Positions 30,590 through 36,760 of a DNA stretch of 36,760 nucleotides are shown here, piece after piece; the first letter of the stretch is position 1; every line of letters begins with the position of its first letter. Position numbers and translations under genes: made by a program. The notes under the pieces are model-generated. The model saw only the letters and a list, made by a program, of their open reading frames with translations. It ran no database searches and was not told the DNA's origin. The stretch lies in the NCBI RefSeq assembly GCF_947502445.1, contig NZ_CANMZW010000052.1, positions 1 to 36,760 of the forward strand, in the 5' to 3' direction. This DNA comes from an uncultured Brevibacillus sp. (GTDB lineage: Bacteria; Bacillota; Bacilli; Brevibacillales; Brevibacillaceae).

Positions 30590-31537
30590 CTAGATCGAAA
30601 TATTTTGTTTTTCTCGTAATTTGTCAGCGATTTCGTTTATTTTTCGCAAGCGGTGGTTAATTCCAGATTTGCTAACTACCCCACTCGGCACCATTTCCCC
30701 CAATTCTTTCAAATTGATATCGGGATGAGCTAGTCGTAATTCGGCCACTTCACGCAGACGTTTCGGTAAATTCTCCAATCCTACTTCGTTGTCGATCAGT
30801 TGGATATTTTCCATTTGCCGCGTGGCAGCGTTTACCGTTTTATTAATATTAGCGATTTCGCAATTATGTAAACGGTTAACGGAGTTACGCATATCCTTGA
30901 CGATTCGTACATCCTCAAAATACAGGAGTGCCTGGTGCGCCCCAATCAGGCTCAAAAACTCTGTGATTTTCTCGCCTTCTTTAATATAGAGAACATACCC
31001 TTTTTTCCGCTCGATGCACTTGGCATTTAGTTTATACCGATTAGCGATCTTGGTCAATGCTTCGCAAAAATCTTGATAGGAAGTGAATATTTCCAAATGA
31101 TAGCTGGATGCCTCCGGATGATTAACGGAACCTCCAGCCAAAAAAGCACCACGCAAATAAGCAGCTCTGCAGCAAGACTTTTTCACGATCTCAGGCGCGA
31201 TACCTGGAATAAAGGACAGGCTGTTATCCATGATGCCTAGCTCCTGCAAAATTTCGTTTGCTTTATTCGGTATCCGCACAATATAAACGTTGTTTTTCTT
31301 GAGCCGCATTTTTTTACGAACGAGCAGTTCTGCGTGGATTTGGAACATTTTTTTAATCAATGTGTATATACGTCTGGCAATCGCCGCGTTTTCCGTTGTT
31401 ACATCCAACACCAGTCGTCCGGCTCCAAACTGCAGACTGCCATTCATGCGGATCAATGCCGACAGTTCCGCCATGCTACAGCAATCTCCGCCCTCCTGCA
31501 TGGTCAATTCTTTTTTGGTATGCGCGGCGAATGACAT
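30590..31537 (-). CDS. whiA: WhiA (YvcL) DNA-binding protein
   Basis: 315 residues with the WhiA architecture: an N-terminal LAGLIDADG-like homing-endonuclease-derived fold (MSFAAHTKKELTM ... LIRMNGSLQFGAGRLVLDVTTENAAIARRI, RGAFLAGGSVNHPEASSYHLEI) without nuclease function, and a C-terminal helix-turn-helix (about 225-310: RLREVAELRLAHPDINLKELGEMVPSGVVSKSGINHRLRKINEIA). In Bacillus it affects cell division and chromosome segregation; in Streptomyces it is a sporulation regulator. ATG 31537 with AGAAGGAG upstream; six bases separate it from yvcK, so coupling is tight. Confidence 0.95.
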   Translation of the reverse strand: MSFAAHTKKELTMQEGGDCCSMAELSALIRMNGSLQFGAGRLVLDVTTENAAIARRIYTLIKKMFQIHAELLVRKKMRLKKNNVYIVRIPNKANEILQELGIMDNSLSFIPGIAPEIVKKSCCRAAYLRGAFLAGGSVNHPEASSYHLEIFTSYQDFCEALTKIANRYKLNAKCIERKKGYVLYIKEGEKITEFLSLIGAHQALLYFEDVRIVKDMRNSVNRLHNCEIANINKTVNAATRQMENIQLIDNEVGLENLPKRLREVAELRLAHPDINLKELGEMVPSGVVSKSGINHRLRKINEIADKLREKQNISI

Positions 31538-31543
31538 CGACTT

Positions 31544-32554
31544 TCACTCCTTCTCCAACTTCAGCACCTTCCGCCTGCGCTTGACCAGTGAAACAACCTG
31601 TTTGCTTACTGAATGCGCATCGTGCCTTAGGTAACCATCCTCAAATGTGACCAGTGGCTTCGCGATAACGTGCAAGCCTAGCTGACGCAGCTGCTTCAGG
31701 TCACATGGGACAGGAGCCGCCCCTTTTTCCGCATACTTCTCCAGTACATGATTCGGCAGCTCTGCTGAATTGACAATGATCGTATCCAAGAATGGTTCAT
31801 TCACATGTTCATACATCACATTCACATGCCGGGAAGCGGTAAAGCCATCTGTTTCTCCTGGCTGTGTCATGACGTTACAAATGTAGATCTTCGGCGCTGG
31901 TGAGCGTTTGATTGCAGCAAACAAGCCACGTACTAACAGATTAGGCAGGATGCTCGTGTACAAGCTGCCTGGTCCGATTAATATCGCGTCTGCTTCAGCA
32001 ATCGCCAGCAAAGCTTCGCTCAGTGGTACTGCATCCTCAGGATCGAGGAATACACGCTTGATTTCCTTACCTGTGAGCGGTATTTGGGACTCTCCCACAA
32101 CGAGAGATCCATCTGTCATTTCCGCTTTCAAACGAATCGATTGAGTAGAAGCAGGCAGCACATCCCCTCGGACAGCTAATACCCCACTCAACGTTTTGAC
32201 TGCGGTGACAAAATCCCCTGTAATTTCATTCATTGCTGCAAGTAGTAGATTTCCCAAATTATGCCCGGCTAATCCCGTGCCTGTGGAAAAACGATATTGC
32301 ATCACTTTTTCCATCAATGGCTCCGTATCGGCCAAAGCAGTCAACACATTTCGTATGTCGCCTGGCGGGAGCATATCCATCTCTTCACGCAAACGACCGG
32401 AGCTTCCCCCGTCATCTGCGACCGTCACAATGGCGGTTATATGCACCGGCTCGTGCTTGAGTCCACGGAGCAGGACAGACAGACCCGTTCCTCCCCCAAT
32501 TACGACAATACGTAATTGCCTTGGCTGCAGCCTCCCCATTCCCTTAGTCGGCAT
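31544..32554 (-). CDS. yvcK: YvcK (gluconeogenesis factor family)
   Basis: 336-residue protein of the CofD/YvcK family (UDP-sugar-binding Rossmann-like fold). N-terminal VVIGGGTGLSVLLRGLK, then TVADDGGSSGRLREE, PPGDIRNVLTALAD and GLAGHNLGNLLLAAM, all family hallmarks. In B. subtilis it is needed for growth on gluconeogenic carbon sources and for normal cell shape. ATG 32554 follows GAGGTG by five bases. It lies between rapZ and whiA in the conserved order. The pathway role is family knowledge; the sequence shows only membership. Confidence 0.95.
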   Translation of the reverse strand: MPTKGMGRLQPRQLRIVVIGGGTGLSVLLRGLKHEPVHITAIVTVADDGGSSGRLREEMDMLPPGDIRNVLTALADTEPLMEKVMQYRFSTGTGLAGHNLGNLLLAAMNEITGDFVTAVKTLSGVLAVRGDVLPASTQSIRLKAEMTDGSLVVGESQIPLTGKEIKRVFLDPEDAVPLSEALLAIAEADAILIGPGSLYTSILPNLLVRGLFAAIKRSPAPKIYICNVMTQPGETDGFTASRHVNVMYEHVNEPFLDTIIVNSAELPNHVLEKYAEKGAAPVPCDLKQLRQLGLHVIAKPLVTFEDGYLRHDAHSVSKQVVSLVKRRRKVLKLEKE

Positions 32555-32639
32555 ATGTCACCTCGTTATCCCCTGATACACGTAATAGGTGGCCCGATCT
32601 GATGCGCTAAACGTACGTTTTCTTCCTGCCATCCTATGC

Positions 32640-33521
32640 TTACTTGTTCTTTTCCATGTCTCTATGACTGACACGTACCGAAAAATCTTTTCCAAAGGTT
32701 TTTCCCAGATGTTCTGCGATCGCTACTGAGCGGTGCTTACCTCCTGTGCAGCCAATTCCAATCACCAGCTGGCTTTTCCCCTCACGCTGATAGTGAGGCA
32801 AGGTATACGCTAAAAAGTCAGTCAGCTTTTCTATAAACTCTTTGGTTTCCTTATGTTCCATTACGTATTCCGCCACTTCCGGGTCACACCCAGTTCTTGG
32901 ACGCAGTTCCTCTACATAATGCGGATTTGGTAAGAATCGGACATCAAACATCAGATCAGCATCAATCGGTGTCCCGTACTTGAAGCCAAACGACAATACA
33001 TTAATCGTAAGTGGAGATCCATGCTGTCCGTATTGGCTGATGATTTTTTCACGTAGCTGTATCGGCTTCATTTGACTTGTATCGATAATCTGGTGCGCCC
33101 ATCCCTTCATTTCCTGCAACAAGCGGCGCTCTGCATGAATCCCTTCAAGTGGTGAACCATTGGGTGAAAGCGGATGGCGACGACGCGTTTCTTTGTATCG
33201 GGAAACCAGGGTTTGATCACTCGCATCCAGATACAAGATGTGAAAGGAAAGTCCATTCATCTGGTTCAGGCTTTCGATTGTTACGGACAGACTTTCAAAA
33301 AATTCTCGCCCCCGCAAATCTATAACCAATGCGACCCGCTCAATACTCCCACCAGACTGTTGTACCAGTTCTGCAAATTTAGGAATTAGCACTGGCGGCA
33401 AGTTATCCACACAAAAATAACCCAAATCCTCCAAGCTCTGCACAGCAACTGTTTTTCCGGCACCTGACATCCCGGTAATAATCAGGAGATTAATGGCCTT
33501 GTCGTTTCCCAATTCCGTCAC
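32640..33521 (-). CDS. rapZ: RNase adapter/nucleotide-binding protein RapZ (YvcJ)
   Basis: 293-residue protein with a Walker A motif GMSGAGKT (17-24), Walker B-like LVIDLRGREF, and the C-terminal domain LVIGIGCTGGKHRSVAIAEHL containing the metabolite-sensing cysteine and GG-KHRS motif. In E. coli it guides RNase E to small RNAs that control amino-sugar synthesis; in B. subtilis YvcJ is a GTPase/ATPase linked to competence. The start is GTG 33521, with AGGAGG eight bases upstream; there is no nearby ATG. It is the first gene of the rapZ-yvcK-whiA-crh unit here. The NUDIX gene yvcI, which lies between trxB and yvcJ in B. subtilis, is absent. Confidence 0.95.
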   Translation of the reverse strand: MTELGNDKAINLLIITGMSGAGKTVAVQSLEDLGYFCVDNLPPVLIPKFAELVQQSGGSIERVALVIDLRGREFFESLSVTIESLNQMNGLSFHILYLDASDQTLVSRYKETRRRHPLSPNGSPLEGIHAERRLLQEMKGWAHQIIDTSQMKPIQLREKIISQYGQHGSPLTINVLSFGFKYGTPIDADLMFDVRFLPNPHYVEELRPRTGCDPEVAEYVMEHKETKEFIEKLTDFLAYTLPHYQREGKSQLVIGIGCTGGKHRSVAIAEHLGKTFGKDFSVRVSHRDMEKNK

Positions 33522-33641
33522 GCAACTCGCCTCCTATGATTCTGTCAATAGCATACCATATTGACTGCCCTATTCGCATCCTTTTGAGAACGGCTCCACT
33601 GTTTCCCTACACTTGCACCTTTTGTGTATAAGGCATTTTGG

Positions 33642-33678
33642 ACAAAAAAAGATGCGCGACTGAGATCCCAGCCACGCA
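33642..33678 (-). terminator. Rho-independent terminator after trxB
   Basis: Minus strand: TGCGTGGCTG / CAGTCGCGCA (10 bp, two G-U pairs), 6-nt loop, then TCTTTTTTT. It lies 80 bases after the trxB stop and separates trxB from rapZ. Confidence 0.85.
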
Positions 33679-33757
33679 ACAAAGATTATATAGATAAGGG
33701 GGTCAATTCATTGTCTTTATCTTACCCTCGAAATGTTTCAACCATGTTACAAGCAAA

Positions 33758-34717
33758 TTAAGAGATTGTGACATTTTGTTCTTTTAGCTGTTCATCCAGC
33801 GCTTCTACGAAGTGCTGTGCGGATTGGGCTGCAATCGAACCGTCTCCTGTAGCTGTCACAACCTGACGCAGCAATTTCTCACGCACGTCACCGGCTGCGA
33901 ATACACCTTTTACTTTGGTATACATTTTTTCATCAGTCAACACGTATCCTGCATCGTTCGTAATCCCCAGTGGGCGTACGCTCTCAGTCAATGGATCCAT
34001 ACCTACGTAGATGAATACGCCGTCAGTAGCAAGCTCGCTTTGCTCACCAGTTTTCGTGTTTTCCAGCAAGACGGATTGTACTTTGCCTTCACCACGAATT
34101 TCTTTCACTGCAGAATCCCAGATCACTTCGATCTTCTCGTTTTCAAAAGCGCGTTTTTGCAAGATTTTTTGTGCGCGGAACTGATCACGACGGTGAACGA
34201 TTGTTACTTTGGAAGCGAAGCGAGTCAAGAATACAGCTTCCTCTACCGCAGAGTCACCGCCACCTACAACAACCAGCTCTTTGTTGCGGAAAAAGGCTCC
34301 GTCACATACTGCGCAGTAAGAAACACCGCGGCCAGACAGTTCTTTTTCACCTGGGACACCTAACAGACGGTGTTCTGCACCTGTAGCTACGATGACAGAT
34401 TTGGTCAGGTACTCCTTATCGCCAGCAATGACGCGCTTGTATGGCTCTTCATCACGAATTTCTTTGATTTCGCCATATGCGTACTCAGCACCAAATTGCT
34501 GTGCGTGCTCAAACATTTTGGTAGACAAATCTGGTCCGAGAATAGAACCGAAGCCCGGATAGTTTTCAATCTCTTCTGTATTGGCCATTTGACCGCCAGG
34601 AATTCCTCTTTCGAGCATCAGTGTGCTCATATTCGCACGAGACGTGTATACAGCAGCCGTCATTCCTGCAGGACCTGCTCCGGCGATAATCACATCGTAA
34701 ATTTTTTGATCGCTCAT
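33758..34717 (-). CDS. trxB: Thioredoxin-disulfide reductase
   Basis: 319-residue low-molecular-weight flavoenzyme reducing thioredoxin with NADPH. FAD-binding GAGPAG near residues 13-18, redox-active CAVC at 135-138 (SYCAVCDGAFF), NADPH-binding GGGDSAVEEA near 157-166, and the C-terminal FAD site GVFAAGDVREKLLRQVVTATGDGSIAA. ATG 34717 (MSDQKIYDV) is preferred over an in-frame ATG at 34741 because GAGGAGGT lies eight bases upstream. A sigma-A promoter sits directly before it. Confidence 0.96.
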   Translation of the reverse strand: MSDQKIYDVIIAGAGPAGMTAAVYTSRANMSTLMLERGIPGGQMANTEEIENYPGFGSILGPDLSTKMFEHAQQFGAEYAYGEIKEIRDEEPYKRVIAGDKEYLTKSVIVATGAEHRLLGVPGEKELSGRGVSYCAVCDGAFFRNKELVVVGGGDSAVEEAVFLTRFASKVTIVHRRDQFRAQKILQKRAFENEKIEVIWDSAVKEIRGEGKVQSVLLENTKTGEQSELATDGVFIYVGMDPLTESVRPLGITNDAGYVLTDEKMYTKVKGVFAAGDVREKLLRQVVTATGDGSIAAQSAQHFVEALDEQLKEQNVTIS

Positions 34718-34766
34718 ATCTATTACCTCCTCGTCTAACACGGTTTCTCTATTGTTGTTTAAACTA

Positions 34767-34796
34767 ATTATAATGTAATAATCTATTTAAAATCAA
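34767..34796 (-). promoter_or_regulatory. Sigma-A promoter of trxB
   Basis: Minus strand: -35 TTGATT (34796-34791), 18-nt spacer, -10 TATAAT (34772-34767, perfect). The -35 lies inside the last codons of the TPR gene, so the two genes can be expressed independently. Confidence 0.7.
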
Positions 34797-36426
34797 GTGT
34801 CGACAATACTTTGACGCACTTTGCCACAGTAGTGACAGAGATTCCGTATTTTTTTGCCAGATACGCTTGCGATTTTTTTTCTTGCTTTACAGTTCCATAT
34901 ACATATTCTAATGCAGCAACCCACGCTACAGCTTTCCGCACTTGTACATGATTTTGAGCGTGCTCATGATAATGGCTCCAAAAACGCAGGCACCAATCTC
35001 CGGCTTCTTTTTGTCCGTCCTCCAGCAAAAAGTGGCGAATCGCTTCTTCTACACTGTCCTCAAGATGTACTTCTGCAATTGGGTACTCGTTGTGGTCAGG
35101 AGCTTCGGCAGGCATGGCTGCTCCCATGTCCGCAAGTGCCAGCAGCGCCAGCTTTTGCAGCTGCTGATTGTCGGTCTGGTAATAAAACTGGCGCACTGCT
35201 GTTTCTGCTTCATCATCACCAATGAGCGACAACGTTTGCAGAACTGCAAATTTTACTTCGTCACGCCCGTGCTGCAAGGCCCAAAGCAGGGATGCCCGAA
35301 TCATCGGATCGCTTTTAAAGTCTTGAACACCGGTGAACGAAGCTTGTTCCCAAGAAACATCATTTTGCGGCGGATTGTATTGATAGGGGATCGGTTTTAT
35401 AGTCTCCCCTTCTCGTTCGTTTTTTACCATTTGAATGTACTGATCAGCGATCCCTGCTTCTGGGTCCATTTGCTTGGCTTTTTGCCACCAGCGGAGAGCC
35501 TGATCCTTACGTTCACTCAAATAAGCAGAGATGGCGGCATAGTGGTACGTGCACGCCTCCTGTGGCTGTCCTGAGCGCAGCATACGCTGATAATGGAAGT
35601 ACGCCTCGTCGTGCTGTCCGAGCACGCCCATCGTTGTCGCCAGCTTGTAGGTGTTTTCCGGATGAAACGGAACTACTTTTTTGAGCATGTCCATCAGCGT
35701 AAGCAGCTCTCCTGCTTCATTATGATGCGACAGCAGAACGGCCAAATTGCACAAAGCATGCAGGTTTCCGTTTTCCATATCCAGCGTCTGCTCAATGGTG
35801 TCCATCGCTTTTTGAAAATCACCAGCATAATAGTAGGCAAGGGACAGATTATTCCAAGCCGGCAAGAAGTCCGGGTCAGCCTCAACAATTTCTTTCAAAA
35901 TGTCTAGCGCCTCCAGGAACCGCCCTTCTTCCAGGCTGCGTCTCGCACGCTCGTGCTTGCTGTAGACGTCTTCTTTGTCACTCGGGAGAAAATGACGCGG
36001 GGGCATATCCAGCTCGAAATAGATGTAATCAAGGAGCTCCTCTGCCTCTTCACGGTACGGACCCGTACTATCTTCCTGTAAATAGCGAATAGCCAGCTCT
36101 TCTGCCATTTGGAAGTCTTCCAGATTCGCATAATTATTGGCCATATAGAAGTAGACTTCTGTCATGGACGTATCCCATTTTTCGATAACCTCATAGAGAA
36201 CATCATTCGATGCTTCAAACTGTCCTGCTTCGGCGAGTGCACTCGCTAAATGACAATGGCACTCGGCACTTGTAGGTGCAAGCTCAATCGCTCTGCGAAA
36301 AGATCGCAGTGCTTTTTCATAGTCGTATCGATTTAAAAACCGCATTCCACGGTCTACAAAAAAAGCGGCATCTTGCTTAAAGTCAACGACAGTCGTTTTT
36401 TTCAAAATACTTTTGTTATGTTTCAT
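34783..36426 (-). CDS. TPR-repeat protein (YvcD-like position)
   Basis: 547-residue protein with an N-terminal array of tetratricopeptide repeats: two near residues 27-95 (YEKALRSFRRAIELAPTSAECHCHLASALAEAG) and several over about 165-330 (LEALDILKEIVEADPDFLPAWNNLSLAYYYAGDFQKAMDTIEQTL). No signal peptide or membrane helix, so it is cytoplasmic. The last 30 residues (SQAYLAKKYGISVTTVAKCVKVLSTL) look like a helix-turn-helix. TPRs indicate a protein-protein interaction scaffold; partners are unknown. In B. subtilis the TPR gene yvcD precedes trxB, which this position reproduces. ATG 36426 with GGAGG six bases upstream is chosen over an upstream in-frame start at 36546, which lies inside a hairpin. 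Confidence 0.87.
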   Translation of the reverse strand: MKHNKSILKKTTVVDFKQDAAFFVDRGMRFLNRYDYEKALRSFRRAIELAPTSAECHCHLASALAEAGQFEASNDVLYEVIEKWDTSMTEVYFYMANNYANLEDFQMAEELAIRYLQEDSTGPYREEAEELLDYIYFELDMPPRHFLPSDKEDVYSKHERARRSLEEGRFLEALDILKEIVEADPDFLPAWNNLSLAYYYAGDFQKAMDTIEQTLDMENGNLHALCNLAVLLSHHNEAGELLTLMDMLKKVVPFHPENTYKLATTMGVLGQHDEAYFHYQRMLRSGQPQEACTYHYAAISAYLSERKDQALRWWQKAKQMDPEAGIADQYIQMVKNEREGETIKPIPYQYNPPQNDVSWEQASFTGVQDFKSDPMIRASLLWALQHGRDEVKFAVLQTLSLIGDDEAETAVRQFYYQTDNQQLQKLALLALADMGAAMPAEAPDHNEYPIAEVHLEDSVEEAIRHFLLEDGQKEAGDWCLRFWSHYHEHAQNHVQVRKAVAWVAALEYVYGTVKQEKKSQAYLAKKYGISVTTVAKCVKVLSTLDFK

Positions 36427-36526
36427 AAAACCTCCAACATCGTAGGAGCAGCACTCCCAGTATCGTACCAGAAGCGCTGCTGCCCTACAAGCTGACTCGT
36501 CTATTAAAGTGTTTTGTGGCAAAAAG

Positions 36527-36562
36527 CAGGAAAACACCACTGGCACATAGCAAGTGGTGTTT
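36527..36562 (-). terminator. Terminator of the tRNA-Lys/tRNA-Gly unit
   Basis: Minus strand: 10-bp perfect stem AAACACCACT / AGTGGTGTTT with an 11-nt loop, followed by TCCTGCTTTTTG. It lies about 12 bases after tRNA-Gly. Confidence 0.75.
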
Positions 36563-36574
36563 GCGAACTAATAA

Positions 36575-36650
36575 TGGAGCGGACGAAGGGTCTCGAACCC
36601 TCGACCTTCGCCTTGGCAAGGCGACGCTCTACCAATTGAGCTACGTCCGC
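36575..36650 (-). tRNA. tRNA-Gly (anticodon GCC)
   Basis: Minus strand: acceptor GCGGACG / CGTCCGC, D-arm GCTCAATTGGTAGAGC, anticodon stem TCGCC / GGCGA with loop TTGCCAA (anticodon GCC, reads GGC and GGT), T-arm AGGGTTCGAGACCCT and encoded CCA at 36577-36575. Confidence 0.96.
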
Positions 36651-36691
36651 ATATCTTATCATAGTTTTACTTTTGAATTACTTGTAAAAAC

Positions 36692-36760
36692 TGGTGAGCC
36701 ATGAAGGACTCGAACCTTCGACCCTCTGATTAAAAGTCAGATGCTCTACCAACTGAGCTA
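36692..36760 (-). tRNA. tRNA-Lys (anticodon TTT), 5' end cut by window edge
   Basis: Minus strand: D-arm GCTCAGTTGGTAGAGC, anticodon stem TCTGA / TCAGA with loop CTTTTAA (anticodon TTT), T-arm AAGGTTCGAGTCCTT, 3' acceptor strand ATGGCTC and encoded ACCA at 36695-36692. The 5' acceptor strand (about seven bases) lies beyond the window. A tRNA-Lys and a tRNA-Gly in tandem suggest a larger tRNA cluster upstream. Confidence 0.95.

Noticed and set aside
1..36760. CRISPR array, insertion sequence, prophage or defence system
   Set aside because: No regularly spaced direct repeats, transposase, integrase, phage structural genes or restriction-modification genes were found in any frame.

Overview
The window reads as a chromosomal segment of a spore-forming low-to-moderate-GC Firmicute of the order Bacillales, most likely Brevibacillus or a close relative (inference from gene content and order; no database search was possible). 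Supporting observations are the gene order secG-rnr-smpB-ssrA, the glycolytic cluster cggR-gap-pgk-tpiA-gpmI-eno, the block TPR gene-trxB-rapZ-yvcK-whiA-crh next to clpP, a CtsR operator, a CggR operator, a Crh protein with Gln15, and an H-type small acid-soluble spore protein. No mobile element, prophage, CRISPR array or defence island is visible; the window is mostly housekeeping DNA with a short accessory insert.

Layout. 1-4013: ssrA (5' part, cut by the window edge), smpB, rnr and secG, all on the minus strand: the trans-translation and RNase R quality-control set. 4188-12258: a plus-strand accessory block with a membrane-anchored cytochrome c, a FetAB-type ABC pair, an ECF sigma factor overlapping a membrane protein with two DUF4309-like repeats, then a ferric-siderophore uptake locus (minus-strand binding lipoprotein, divergent plus-strand permease-permease-ATPase) with two Fur-box-like sites in the shared intergenic region. 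12396-13043: an unrecognised gene, possibly spore-related. 13050-21649: the minus-strand glycolytic operon from the CggR-controlled promoter to the eno terminator, with an NhaC-type antiporter gene placed between cggR and gap. 21684-23373: rpoN and a small CXXC thioredoxin-fold protein.

23580-28780: tRNA-Arg(CCG), a 51-residue membrane protein, a soluble three-PAS histidine kinase without a neighbouring response regulator, two very small conserved-looking proteins, an amino-acid-type binding lipoprotein without permease genes, and a secreted copper-amine-oxidase-N-like protein. 28780-30539: a 70-residue protein, clpP, sspH, a 58-residue protein and crh. 30590-36426: whiA, yvcK, rapZ, trxB and a TPR protein. 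36527-36760: terminator, tRNA-Gly(GCC) and tRNA-Lys(UUU), the last cut by the window end.

How the parts fit: central glycolysis is controlled at one promoter by CggR; Crh, YvcK and RapZ sit together as carbon-flux and envelope regulators; SmpB, tmRNA and RNase R handle stalled ribosomes and ClpP degrades tagged proteins; iron import (Fur-type control) and a putative metal exporter sit close together. The least ordinary points are the antiporter inside the glycolytic operon, the ECF sigma/DUF4309-like pair, and several small genes of under 60 codons.
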